Shown piece by piece: positions 34,255 through 42,970 of a stretch of DNA of 64,000 bases (position 1 is its first letter; every line of letters begins with the position of its first letter). Under the pieces are notes generated by a model. That model was not told where the DNA came from. It saw only the letters and a program-made list of their open reading frames with translations, and ran no database searches. This stretch comes from Pseudomonas vranovensis DSM 16006 (GTDB lineage Bacteria; Pseudomonadota; Gammaproteobacteria; Pseudomonadales; Pseudomonadaceae), in contig NZ_AUED01000002.1 in assembly GCF_000425805.1 (NCBI RefSeq), positions 558,001 to 622,000 on the forward strand, read 5' to 3'. The position numbers and the translations under genes are program-made.

Positions 34255-35261
34255 TAACGCAGTACCTCCATATGAACATCAGCCGCTGTGAAGCGGGCAA
34301 ACGCCGCTTCCATGTCGCCGCCGGTGACGGCCAGGGTCAGCTGCCCATAAGGGGTGTCTTTGATGCGGTCGATGCGGCCCGCGAGGATGCTGTAGTCCAC
34401 ACCGGTTTCCCGGGCCACGGTGCCCAGCAGCGGCGCGTAGGTAGCGTCGCCCTGAAAGGTCAGGCGGATGATTCGGCCTGGCACGTGGGCGAAGTCGTCG
34501 CGCTGCTCGGCTTCGTCGATCTGCTCGTCTTCCTGGACGAAACGCTTGGTGGTCGGGTGTTGCGGGTGCAGGAACACATCGGCAACCGGGCCCATCTCGA
34601 CGATCTTCCCGGCGTCCATGACGGCCACGCAGTCGCAGACCCGGCGGATCACGTCCATTTCATGGGTGATCAGTACGATGGTCAGCTTCAGCTCGCGGTT
34701 GATCTCGGCCAGCAATTGCAGCACTGAGGCAGTCGTTTGCGGGTCGAGCGCACTGGTGGCCTCGTCGCACAGCAGGATCTTCGGCTTGGTGGCCAAGGCG
34801 CGGGCGATGCCGACGCGCTGCTTCTGGCCGCCAGACAACTGCGCAGGATACTTCCTGGCATGGTCGGAAAGACCAACGCGGGCCAGCAATTCGTTGACGC
34901 GGGCGTCGATGTCCTTGCGCGACAGCTCGCCGGCCAGGGTCAGTGGCAGGGCGACGTTGTCGGCCACGGTCTTGGAGGCCAGCAAGTTGAAGTGCTGGAA
35001 GATCATCCCGACTTGTTGGCGAAAACGACGCAGGTCGTTGGCATTGAACGCGGTGACGTCTTCACCATCGACAATGATCTTGCCGCCGCTTGGCGCTTCA
35101 AGGCGGTTGATCAGGCGCAGCAGGGTACTTTTACCGGCGCCGGAATGGCCGATCAGGCCGAACACCTGGCCGTCTTCGACACTCAGGTTGGTCGGGTGCA
35201 GCGCGGGGATGTCCCTACCGGCGACGCGGTAGGTTTTATGCACATTTTGAAACTCGATCAC
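34254..35261 (-). CDS. metN: Methionine ABC transporter ATP-binding protein
   Basis: 335 residues. Walker [10 protein letters not shown], signature LSGGQKQR, Walker [13 protein letters not shown] and switch His in VLITHEMDV are all present. The C-terminal NIL domain (about residues 260-335) senses intracellular methionine and shuts import down. First gene of the metNIQ operon. The 225-bp gap upstream, shared with divergent katE, contains CTATACG on the metN strand as a possible -10; I see no S-box-type riboswitch. Confidence 0.95.
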   Translation of the reverse strand: MIEFQNVHKTYRVAGRDIPALHPTNLSVEDGQVFGLIGHSGAGKSTLLRLINRLEAPSGGKIIVDGEDVTAFNANDLRRFRQQVGMIFQHFNLLASKTVADNVALPLTLAGELSRKDIDARVNELLARVGLSDHARKYPAQLSGGQKQRVGIARALATKPKILLCDEATSALDPQTTASVLQLLAEINRELKLTIVLITHEMDVIRRVCDCVAVMDAGKIVEMGPVADVFLHPQHPTTKRFVQEDEQIDEAEQRDDFAHVPGRIIRLTFQGDATYAPLLGTVARETGVDYSILAGRIDRIKDTPYGQLTLAVTGGDMEAAFARFTAADVHMEVLR

Positions 35262-35486
35262 GTAGCGAACCTTGTGGGGCGCATGGAAATTTGGTCAGCG
35301 GTTAGCCGGGCGCGCATTTTAGCCTGTTCGTATAGAGGTTCTTAGCATTTATTTCGTAATAGACCAATGCTACGGGAATATCACGATCAGTGGTCAATCC
35401 GAATGAACGCTCGCAGGGCCTGGCCAGTCACTACTGAAAGGGCCCGCCGTGGGGTCGAACCAAGACTGATCGAGGAGAGCGTTCCA

Positions 35487-37625
35487 ATGCCCAGCAAGAA
35501 GAATCCGCCCAAGGAAAGTCAACTGGCCGGCACCCAGACGCCGGACCGGGCCAACACCAACGCCAAGCTGCAGAGCCTGGAAGGCTTTCGTAGCGACGCC
35601 ACCGGCCAGGCCTTGCGCACCAACCAGGGCGTCAAGGTCGCCGACAACCAGAACACCTTGAAGGCCGGGGACCGTGGGCCATCGTTGCTGGAAGACTTCA
35701 TCATGCGTGAGAAGATCACGCACTTTGACCACGAGCGTATTCCTGAGCGCATCGTCCATGCCCGGGGTACCGGTGCCCATGGCTACTTCCAGGCCTACCA
35801 GTCCCATGCAGCGCTGACCAAGGCGGGGTTCCTGCAGGACCCGGAGAAAATCACCCCGGTATTCGTACGCTTTTCCACCGTCCAGGGGCCACGCGGCTCT
35901 GGCGATACCGTGCGCGATGTGCGCGGCTTTGCGGTGAAGTTCTTTACTGAGGAAGGCAACTTCGACCTGGTGGGCAACAACATGCCAGTGTTTTTCATCC
36001 AGGATGCGATCAAGTTCCCCGACTTCGTCCATGCAGTAAAACCCGAGCCCCACAACGAAATGCCGACTGGCGGCTCGGCCCATGACACGTTCTGGGACTT
36101 CGTCTCGCTGGTGCCGGAGTCGGCGCACATGGTGATCTGGGCGATGTCCGACCGGGCCATCCCGAAAAGCCTGCGCACCATGCAGGGCTTTGGCGTGCAC
36201 ACGTTTCGCATGATCAACGCCAAGGGCGAGTCGCACTTCGTCAAGTTTCACTGGAAGCCCAAGGCGGGTGTCTGTTCGCTGCTCTGGGACGAAGCGCAGA
36301 AGCTGGCCGGCAAGGACACTGACTATCACCGTCGTGACTTGTGGGAAGCCATTGAAACCGGCAACTACCCGGAATGGGAGTTCGGCGTGCAGATCGTGCC
36401 GGAGGCGGATGAGCACAAGTTCGACTTCGACTTGCTCGACCCGACCAAGATCATTCCTGAAGAGCTGGTGCCGGTGACGCCGTTGGGCAAGATGGTGCTC
36501 GACCGCAACCCCGACAATTTTTTTGCTGAAACCGAACAGGTTGCCTTCTGCCCCGGGCATATTGTCCCTGGCATCGACTTTTCCAACGATCCGCTGTTAC
36601 AGGGCCGGCTGTTTTCCTACACCGATACCCAGATCAGCCGCCTGGGCGGACCGAACTTCCATGAGATACCGATCAACCGCCCGCTTGCGCCGAATCACAA
36701 CGGCCAGCGCGACGCGCAGCACCGAGTGACGCTGGACAAGGGGCGGGCCTCGTACGAGCCGAATTCAATCGATGGTGGTTGGCCGAAGGAAACACCACCG
36801 GCGACCAGCGATGGCGGCTTCGAGTCGTACCCTGAACGGATCGAGGCGCACAAGGTACGCCAGCGCAGCCCCTCGTTTGCCGACCATTTCTCGCAGGCAC
36901 GGTTATTCTTCAACAGCATGAGCAAGACTGAGCAGGAGCACATCATCAGTGCCTACAGTTTCGAGCTGGGCAAGGTGGAGCGCGAGCACATCCGCGCCCG
37001 GGAAGTGAACGAGATCCTCGCCAATATCGACCTGAAGCTGGCAAAGCGGGTGGCCGAGAACCTCGGCTTGCCTGCGCCGAAAAAAGGCACGGTGCAGGTT
37101 CCCGAGACCCGCCTGAAGCAATCCCCTGCGCTGAGTCAGTTGAACCTGCTGGGCGAGGGAATCAAGGGGCGCAAGGTCGCGGTGCTGGTCGCCGATGGGG
37201 TGGACGGCGACAGTGTCGATGGGCTGGTCAAGGCGCTGGAGGCTGAAAGTGCCCAGATCAAGCTGCTTGGCCCGACCTCGGCGGCGGTCAAGACCGCCCA
37301 GGGCAAGGCGTTGGTGGTGGACGCTTCGATGGAGGGGCTGCCCTCGGTGGCATTCGATGCGGTGTGGGTGCCAGCCGGCAAGGCGTCGTTGCAGGCGCTG
37401 TCGGGCAACGGCGTGGCGCTGCATTTTCTGCTCGAAGCCTACAAGCACCTCAAGCCGATGGGCTTGGCCAAAGAGGCCCAGGCATTGCTCGACAGCTTGG
37501 GATTGAAAACCGATAGCGGTTTGCTCTTGGGCGACGACCCGAAAACCTTCCAGGCGTTCATCCAGGCCATCAGCAAGCATCGGGTGTGGGAGCGGGAGGC
37601 TGCAGCCCAGGCGATACCGGCCTAG
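35487..37625 (+). CDS. katE: Catalase HPII (large-subunit, clade 2)
   Basis: 712 residues from the ATG at 35487, which has GAGGAGA 8 bp upstream; in-frame starts further upstream lack this. Heme catalase core: the distal His lies in [19 protein letters not shown], Asn in [22 protein letters not shown], and the proximal Tyr in [17 protein letters not shown]-terminal flavodoxin-like domain ([23 protein letters not shown]...) of about 150 residues marks large-subunit catalases. It dismutates H2O2 and in related bacteria is RpoS-dependent. Confidence 0.95.
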   Translation: MPSKKNPPKESQLAGTQTPDRANTNAKLQSLEGFRSDATGQALRTNQGVKVADNQNTLKAGDRGPSLLEDFIMREKITHFDHERIPERIVHARGTGAHGYFQAYQSHAALTKAGFLQDPEKITPVFVRFSTVQGPRGSGDTVRDVRGFAVKFFTEEGNFDLVGNNMPVFFIQDAIKFPDFVHAVKPEPHNEMPTGGSAHDTFWDFVSLVPESAHMVIWAMSDRAIPKSLRTMQGFGVHTFRMINAKGESHFVKFHWKPKAGVCSLLWDEAQKLAGKDTDYHRRDLWEAIETGNYPEWEFGVQIVPEADEHKFDFDLLDPTKIIPEELVPVTPLGKMVLDRNPDNFFAETEQVAFCPGHIVPGIDFSNDPLLQGRLFSYTDTQISRLGGPNFHEIPINRPLAPNHNGQRDAQHRVTLDKGRASYEPNSIDGGWPKETPPATSDGGFESYPERIEAHKVRQRSPSFADHFSQARLFFNSMSKTEQEHIISAYSFELGKVEREHIRAREVNEILANIDLKLAKRVAENLGLPAPKKGTVQVPETRLKQSPALSQLNLLGEGIKGRKVAVLVADGVDGDSVDGLVKALEAESAQIKLLGPTSAAVKTAQGKALVVDASMEGLPSVAFDAVWVPAGKASLQALSGNGVALHFLLEAYKHLKPMGLAKEAQALLDSLGLKTDSGLLLGDDPKTFQAFIQAISKHRVWEREAAAQAIPA

Positions 37626-37662
37626 GGGCTGGATCCGGGTGCCCGCGTGGGCACCCGATCAC

Positions 37663-38376
37663 TCATGGACGGCGAGGTATCAACACCACCTGGGCAGGCT
37701 GGTCGCGATGGATTTCGTGGGACTGCTCAAGGGCGAATGCGCTATCGAGCTTGTTCACGCGCTTGCTCAGCAAGGTCTTGAGCCACGGTGCGTCATCTTT
37801 GCGCGGCACCTGGAACACCACGTCGCATTGATAATTCACCACATCGGCGGCGATATCATCGAGTTGCTTGCGCATCTGAGCAATGTTGCGCGTCTTCAGT
37901 GCGATGACGGTGCTCGGTGCGGTCGGGTCGATTACCCGGGTCTTGGGCCGGGCTTCGGCAGCCTTGAGAGCCGCTTCGGCTTTTTCCAGTTCGGCCTTGC
38001 GGGCCTGGGCAATGGCACCGTTGACCCCTCCGGTGAGTGCCGGTGCCTTGGGCATCAGCGCACGGGCACGGCTCAGCGCGGTGGCTGCGGCATTGACGTC
38101 GCCCTTCTGCAGGACGATCTGGCTGCGTTGCAGATACGCTTCGGCCAACTGGCGCTGGTATTGCTCGACACGGCTGTCGTTGGGCGCCTGGGCCTGCAGC
38201 GCGGCCAACTGGTCTTCAGCGGTGGCCAGCTCGCTGCTGGCAATGCTTTGCTCCAACTGCTGCCAGGCATCGGCCTGAGCAGGGATTGCGGCGTTGTCGG
38301 CCGGGGTGCTGGAGCACGCCGCCAGGATCAGGGAAAACGCGGCAAGGAGCAGATAACGGGAGGCGAACGGCTTCAT
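37663..38376 (-). CDS. PA5502-like lipoprotein with tetratricopeptide-like helices
   Basis: 237 residues. Lipoprotein signal peptide with lipobox LAAC (MKPFASRYLLLAAFSLILAAC). A helical middle (QLEQSIASSELATAEDQLAALQAQAPNDSRVEQYQRQLAEAYLQRSQIVLQKGDVNAAATALSRARALMPKAPAL) looks like a TPR pair, followed by a Lys/Ala coiled coil and a basic C-terminal domain. Function unknown. It occurs between katE and the znu genes in related genomes. Convergent with katE. Confidence 0.8.
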   Translation of the reverse strand: MKPFASRYLLLAAFSLILAACSSTPADNAAIPAQADAWQQLEQSIASSELATAEDQLAALQAQAPNDSRVEQYQRQLAEAYLQRSQIVLQKGDVNAAATALSRARALMPKAPALTGGVNGAIAQARKAELEKAEAALKAAEARPKTRVIDPTAPSTVIALKTRNIAQMRKQLDDIAADVVNYQCDVVFQVPRKDDAPWLKTLLSKRVNKLDSAFALEQSHEIHRDQPAQVVLIPRRP

Positions 38377-38505
38377 TCCTGCGACTCTCTATTTGCGCAA
38401 AAAGCGAGCAAGTCTACACCCAGTCCGCAGACTCGAAAATAATTCTTGAGGCCCTGCATGATTTACAGGCTGCAGGATGCAACCGCTGGGGCTGCACCCT
38501 GCGGG

Positions 38506-39288
38506 TCAGCGCCGGGGCCAGGCCAGGCTCAGCAAGAATAGCACTGCCGCACAGACCACGATCGACGGGCCGGCCGGCGTGTCCTTGAACCAGGACAGCG
38601 CCAGGCCGCCGCAGACGGCCGTGACGCCAAGCAGGCTGGCGCCCAGGGCCATTTGCTCGGGCGAGCGGGCGTGGCGCTGGGCCGCAGCGGCCGGGATGAT
38701 CAGCAGCGAAGTGATCAGTAGCACGCCGACGATCTTCATCGCCACGGCGATCACCACCGCAATCAACAACATCAGTGCCAGGCGCAGCGCCGCCACCGGC
38801 AGGCCTTCGACCATGGCCAGCTCTTCATGCACGGTCACGGCCAGCAGTGGCCGCCACAGCGCCACCAGCAGCAGTAGCACTGCGGCGCTGCCACCGAGGA
38901 TCCAGACCAGGTCGCCCGGGCTGATCGCCAGCAGGTCGCCGAACAGGTAAGCCATCAGGTCGATGCGCACATCATGCATGAAGCTCAAAACTACCAGGCC
39001 CAGCGACAGGGTGCTCGGGGCGAGAATCCCCAGCAGGGTGTCGGATGCCAGCGGTTGGCGTTGTTGCAGGGTCACCAGCAGGATCGCCAGCAGCAAACAT
39101 CCGACCGTGACCGCCAGCGCCGGGCTGATGTCCAGCACGAAGCCCAGGGCCACGCCCAGCAGCGCGGCGTGAGACAGGGTGTCGCCAAAATAGGCCATGC
39201 GTCGCCAAACCACGAAGGAGCCCAGCGGGCCGGCAACCACGGCCAGGGCCAGGCCTGCGAGCAGGGCGTAGAGCAGAAAATCAGCCAT
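38506..39288 (-). CDS. znuB: Zinc ABC transporter permease
   Basis: 260 residues with about eight helices ([49 protein letters not shown] is typical of ABC-3 metal permeases). The ATG at 39288 overlaps the 3' end of znuC by 8 bp. An in-frame extension to 39420 would read into znuC and has no support. Moves Zn2+ into the cytoplasm with ZnuA and ZnuC. Confidence 0.95.
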   Translation of the reverse strand: MADFLLYALLAGLALAVVAGPLGSFVVWRRMAYFGDTLSHAALLGVALGFVLDISPALAVTVGCLLLAILLVTLQQRQPLASDTLLGILAPSTLSLGLVVLSFMHDVRIDLMAYLFGDLLAISPGDLVWILGGSAAVLLLLVALWRPLLAVTVHEELAMVEGLPVAALRLALMLLIAVVIAVAMKIVGVLLITSLLIIPAAAAQRHARSPEQMALGASLLGVTAVCGGLALSWFKDTPAGPSIVVCAAVLFLLSLAWPRR

Positions 39289-40060
39289 GCTTGCAGTGTT
39301 CTCCGTGTACGTGCCCGCCTTGGGCCGGGGTAACCACCGAACCATGCAGGTCATGGGCGTGGTCGTGATGGTGATGGTAGATCGCAAGGCTTGGTGCATT
39401 GCTGCCGAACAGCTCGACAAAGGCCGGGTCGCCGCTGACCTGCTCCGGGTGCCCGGAGCAGCAGACGTGGCGGTTCAGGCAGACCACCTGGTCGGTGGTG
39501 CTCATGACCAGGTGCAGGTCATGGGAAACCATCAGCACGCCGCAGCCGTGGCGGTCGCGCAGGCGAGTGATCAAGCTGTACAACTCGGCCTGGCCAGCCA
39601 CATCGACACCTTGCACCGGTTCGTCGAGCACCAGCAGTTCAGGCTCGCGCAGCAGCGCACGAGCCAGCAGCACGCGCTGCATCTCGCCGCCGGAAATGTT
39701 CTGGATCGGGCTGTCGATCACCTGTTCGGCGCCGACCTCATTGAGTGCCGCCAGCGCTGCGGCCCGATCTACACCCGGTACCAGACGCAAAAAGCGCAGT
39801 ACCGACAGTGGCAGCGTTGCATCCACCTGCAGCTTTTGCGGCATGTAGCCGATGCGCAGTCGCGGTTTGCGCCAGACTTTGCCGGTGTGCGGCTTGAGCA
39901 GGCCGAGTACGGCACGCACCAGGGTGGTCTTGCCGGCGCCATTGGGGCCGATCAGGGTTACGATTTGCCCGGGCTCCACCGCCAGGTCAATGCTGTCGAG
40001 CACCGCCTGGCCGGAGAAGGCCACGCCAACCTGTTCAAGGCGAATCAACGCGTTGCTCAT
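39281..40060 (-). CDS. znuC: Zinc ABC transporter ATP-binding protein
   Basis: 259 residues. Walker [10 protein letters not shown], signature ISGGEMQR and Walker B LLVLDEP are intact. The C-terminal tail is His-rich ([22 protein letters not shown]), as in other ZnuC proteins. The start at 40060 overlaps the zur stop as TGATG, so zur, znuC and znuB are translationally coupled. Confidence 0.95.
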   Translation of the reverse strand: MSNALIRLEQVGVAFSGQAVLDSIDLAVEPGQIVTLIGPNGAGKTTLVRAVLGLLKPHTGKVWRKPRLRIGYMPQKLQVDATLPLSVLRFLRLVPGVDRAAALAALNEVGAEQVIDSPIQNISGGEMQRVLLARALLREPELLVLDEPVQGVDVAGQAELYSLITRLRDRHGCGVLMVSHDLHLVMSTTDQVVCLNRHVCCSGHPEQVSGDPAFVELFGSNAPSLAIYHHHHDHAHDLHGSVVTPAQGGHVHGEHCKHG

Positions 40061-40542
40061 CAGGCGCTCCGACAGTTGCCGCACAGGCCGACGACTTCGA
40101 CGGTCTGCGTTTCGACGCTGAACCCGACGTCCTTGGCGCTGGCAACGATGGCGTCGCTGATGCTGGTCTGCTCAAGCTCGATCGCTACATGGCACGCGCG
40201 GCAGATCAGGAACTGGCCCTGGTGGGCATGTTCCGGGTGGCTGCAGCCCATGAACGCGTTAAGCGACGCGATACGGTGCACCAGGCTGTTTTCCAGGAGA
40301 AAATCCAGGGCGCGGTAGACCGTGGGCGGTGCTGCCCGGCGACCGTCCTGCTCGCTCAGTACGGCGAGGATGTCGTAGGCGCCCAGTGGCTTGTGGCTCT
40401 GCCAGACCAGCTCCAGCACACGGCGGCGCAAGGCAGTCAGGCGCAGGCCCTGGCGCGCGCACAGGGCATCGGCCTCGGCCAGGGCGCTGTGTACGCAATG
40501 GGAGTGGTCGTGGGGGCGGTTGGCCAGCGGGGTTTTAGGCAT
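40060..40542 (-). CDS. zur: Zinc uptake regulator, Fur family
   Basis: 160 residues. Winged-helix DNA-binding domain ([57 protein letters not shown]) followed by a dimerisation domain with metal ligands in [25 protein letters not shown] and a terminal CGNC pair. With zinc bound it represses the znu genes. First gene of zur-znuC-znuB, divergent from znuA across 66 bp. Confidence 0.95.
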   Translation of the reverse strand: MPKTPLANRPHDHSHCVHSALAEADALCARQGLRLTALRRRVLELVWQSHKPLGAYDILAVLSEQDGRRAAPPTVYRALDFLLENSLVHRIASLNAFMGCSHPEHAHQGQFLICRACHVAIELEQTSISDAIVASAKDVGFSVETQTVEVVGLCGNCRSA

Positions 40543-40568
40543 GGGCAGCGACGCTTCTGATTAGAGAC

Positions 40569-40581
40569 GTTATTATGTTAC
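40569..40581. promoter_or_regulatory. Candidate Zur box between zur and znuA
   Basis: GTTATTATGTTAC, an AT-rich sequence resembling the GTTATA-N-TATAAC core of gamma-proteobacterial Zur boxes, though the second half-site matches poorly. It is centred in the 66-bp divergent promoter, where a Zur operator is expected. Confidence 0.5.
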
Positions 40582-40608
40582 CTGTTCCTGCCCCTTTGAG
40601 TGGTCATC

Positions 40609-41532
40609 GTGTCCCGATTTTTTGCCCTATTTGTCGCTTTTATCGCCACCCTGGTGATGGCCCAGGCACAGGCCGAAGTGCGTGTCCTGACCAGCATCAA
40701 GCCGCTGCAACAGATCGCTGCGGCGGTTCAGGAGGGCGTAGGCAGCCCTGAAGTGCTGCTCCCACCGGGGGCGTCCCCGCATCACTATGCGTTGCGTCCT
40801 TCCGACGTACGGCGGGTCAATGATTTCGACCTGCTGTACTGGATTGGTCCTGACATGGAAGGTTTCCTGCCGCGGGTACTCAAGGGCCGCAGCAAGTCGA
40901 GCGTTGCCGTGCAGGGCCTGTCGGGCCTGCAGTTGCGCCACTTTGGTGAAGACAGCCATTCCCACGATCACGACGACAATGCCGACGAGCATGATCACGA
41001 TCATCGTCCTGGCAGCCTGGATGCCCACCTGTGGCTATCTTCGGTCAATGCCCGGGTGATCGCCGCGAAGATGGCCAGCGACCTGAGCACTGCCGATCCT
41101 GCCAATGCCGCCCGTTACCAGGGCAACCTGAAGGCCTTCGGCGAGCGTCTGGATGCCTTGGATGCGCGTTTGAAGAAGCGCCTGGCCGGTGTCAGTGGCA
41201 AGCCCTACTTCGTGTTTCATGAGGCCTTTGATTATTTCGAGTCGGCCTACGGCTTGAAGCACACGGGTGTGTTCAGTGTGGCGGCCGAAGTGCAGCCGGG
41301 CGCCCAGCACGTGGCGGCGATGCGCAAGCGTCTGCAGGAAGTGGGCAAGACCTGTGTATTCAGCGAGCCGCCGTTGCGCCCACGGCTGGCCGAAACCTTG
41401 ACGGCCGGGCTACCGGTTACGCTGGCTGAGTTGGATGCGTTGGGCGGGACGGCGCCGGTCAGTGCGCAGGGGTACGAGCAATTGCTGGAGACGCTGGGGA
41501 ACGATTTGGCGGGGTGCCTGGAGAAACTGTAG
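40609..41532 (+). CDS. znuA: Periplasmic zinc-binding protein of the Znu transporter
   Basis: 307 residues. I chose the GTG at 40609 (SRFFALFVAFIATLVMAQAQA signal peptide); a GTG at 40600 would add three residues. Metal-binding His residues lie in PPGASPHHYALRPSD, the His-rich loop HSHDHDDNADEHDHDH (about residues 121-136), DAHLWLS and FVFHEAFDYF. Captures Zn2+ for ZnuBC. Divergent from zur. Confidence 0.94.
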   Translation: MSRFFALFVAFIATLVMAQAQAEVRVLTSIKPLQQIAAAVQEGVGSPEVLLPPGASPHHYALRPSDVRRVNDFDLLYWIGPDMEGFLPRVLKGRSKSSVAVQGLSGLQLRHFGEDSHSHDHDDNADEHDHDHRPGSLDAHLWLSSVNARVIAAKMASDLSTADPANAARYQGNLKAFGERLDALDARLKKRLAGVSGKPYFVFHEAFDYFESAYGLKHTGVFSVAAEVQPGAQHVAAMRKRLQEVGKTCVFSEPPLRPRLAETLTAGLPVTLAELDALGGTAPVSAQGYEQLLETLGNDLAGCLEKL

Positions 41533-41539
41533 CGCCCTG

Positions 41540-41589
41540 ATCGCGGGGCAAGCCCGCTCCTGCATGCAGGAGCGGGCTTGCCCCGCGAT
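41540..41589. repeat. REP-type element, perfect 50-bp palindrome (copy 6)
   Basis: Two 25-bp halves, beginning ATCGCGGGGCAAGCCCGCTC and meeting at TGCA|TGCA, are exact complements with no unpaired base. Lies between the convergent znuA and thrB genes. Confidence 0.92.
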
Positions 41590-41593
41590 GGCT

Positions 41594-42544
41594 TTACAAG
41601 GCAAACGGCAACGCAATTTCCACGTGCTGGCGTGCTGCCAGGCGCACTTCAAAGTCGGCCGGGTCGTGAATCAGTACGTCCATCCCGGCGAACGATTCTG
41701 CAGCAATCAGGCGCGACAGCCAGAACCGCACGCAGGCAATGCGCAGCATCACCGGCCACAGGTTGGCCTCGGCCGAGGTGAACGGCCGCAGCGCCGCATA
41801 AGCCCCCAGCAGCGCCCGCGCCCGTGGGCCGTCGATCTTCCCGGCAGCGTCGCAGCACCAGTCGTTGAGGGTGATGGCCAGGTCATAGAGCATTGGCCCG
41901 GAGCAGGCGTTGTAGAAGTCGATCAGGCCGGTCAGGTGCGTGCCTTCGAACAGCACGTTGTCGCGGAACAGGTCGGCGTGCAGGTTGGCCCGCGGCAGGG
42001 CCATGATCTGCGCCTTGTGTTCCTCGATTTCGCCCAGGCAAGCCTGCAGCAACGGGCGTTGCTGTGGGTTCAGGCGCGGCATCAGCTCGGCGCCGGTCTC
42101 CAGCATCCACTCCAGGCCACGGTCGGTCTTGCGCTCCAGCACCTTGTCGCGGGTAGCCAGGTGCAGGTGGCCGAGCAGTTCGCCGATCTGAACGCAGTGC
42201 TGGTTGTTGACGTCCTTGATGTGCTTGCCCGGCAGGCGTGGTTGCAGCAGCGCCGGTTTGCCGGCCAGCTCGCGCAACGCCACGCCGTCGTTGCCACGCA
42301 AGGCATAGGGCACCGGCAGGTCTGCTTCATGCAGCACGTCGAGCAGTTCGATGAAGAACGGCAGGTCCTGGATTGGCCCGCGCTCGACCAGTGTCAGCAC
42401 AAACTCACCCTGTTCGAGGCTGACGAAAAAGTTGCTGTTCTCGGTACCGGCGGCAATGCCCTGGAAGTCCCGCAGGCGACCCAGGCCGTACGGCGCCAGA
42501 AAGGTTTCCAGCTCAGGCCGGGTCAGGGGGGTGAAGACTGACAT
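41594..42544 (-). CDS. thrB: Homoserine kinase (ThrB, APH-fold type)
   Basis: 316 residues from the ATG at 42544. Phosphorylates homoserine in threonine synthesis. This is the aminoglycoside-phosphotransferase-like form used by pseudomonads, not the GHMP type. Kinase motifs: GTENSNFFV (nucleotide), LHADLFRDNVLF (catalytic loop Asp) and GLIDFYNACSGP (metal Asp). Upstream of it on the same strand is a DUF2782 gene. Confidence 0.93.
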   Translation of the reverse strand: MSVFTPLTRPELETFLAPYGLGRLRDFQGIAAGTENSNFFVSLEQGEFVLTLVERGPIQDLPFFIELLDVLHEADLPVPYALRGNDGVALRELAGKPALLQPRLPGKHIKDVNNQHCVQIGELLGHLHLATRDKVLERKTDRGLEWMLETGAELMPRLNPQQRPLLQACLGEIEEHKAQIMALPRANLHADLFRDNVLFEGTHLTGLIDFYNACSGPMLYDLAITLNDWCCDAAGKIDGPRARALLGAYAALRPFTSAEANLWPVMLRIACVRFWLSRLIAAESFAGMDVLIHDPADFEVRLAARQHVEIALPFAL

Positions 42545-42608
42545 GATCAAAAATTGCCCATACGGGCACTTCTGCAGGGAAGTGCCAGGTTGATGTTAGG
42601 GGTACGCG

Positions 42609-42896
42609 TTACCACTCGAAGATTTTCCACGAGGGAATCAGCATGTCCGGCTGGTCGGAGCGGATGAAGTTGCCCTCCGAACCATCGGCGCGCACCAGGA
42701 AGTACGGCTTACCGCCTTTCGGCGTGACCTTGATGGCATACAGAAAACCATTCTGACGGTATTCCTGAATGGTCTTATCGCCTTCCGTGCGAATGGTTAC
42801 ATCTGGATCGGCCGTTGGCGCGTCATCCGCAGCCAGGGTGACGGCTGGCGTGACCGCCAACAGGCCGAGCAGCAACAGGCGATTTAGTGTACGCAT
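42609..42896 (-). CDS. DUF2782 small periplasmic protein
   Basis: 95 residues. Signal peptide MRTLNRLLLLGLLAVTPAVTLA, then ADPDVTIRTEGDKTIQEYRQNGFLYAIKVTPKGGKPYFLVRADGSEGNFIRSDQPDMLIPSWKIFEW, matching DUF2782. Function unknown. It lies between polA (divergent) and thrB in pseudomonads. Only 74 bp separate its start from that of polA. Confidence 0.88.
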   Translation of the reverse strand: MRTLNRLLLLGLLAVTPAVTLAADDAPTADPDVTIRTEGDKTIQEYRQNGFLYAIKVTPKGGKPYFLVRADGSEGNFIRSDQPDMLIPSWKIFEW

Positions 42897-42970
42897 GATA
42901 ACCTTGTCCCTTTGTCGTCAATGTTCCGGACATTCTAGCGCCGGGCCCGTCGAAAAGGTTGATTCTGCAC

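Noticed and set aside
35262..35486. Methionine riboswitch (SAM) upstream of metNIQ
   Set aside because: The metN-katE gap has no SAM riboswitch core pattern, and pseudomonads do not usually use one here.
41410..41652. Short frames through the REP element after znuA
   Set aside because: They arise from the palindrome itself and have no start signals.
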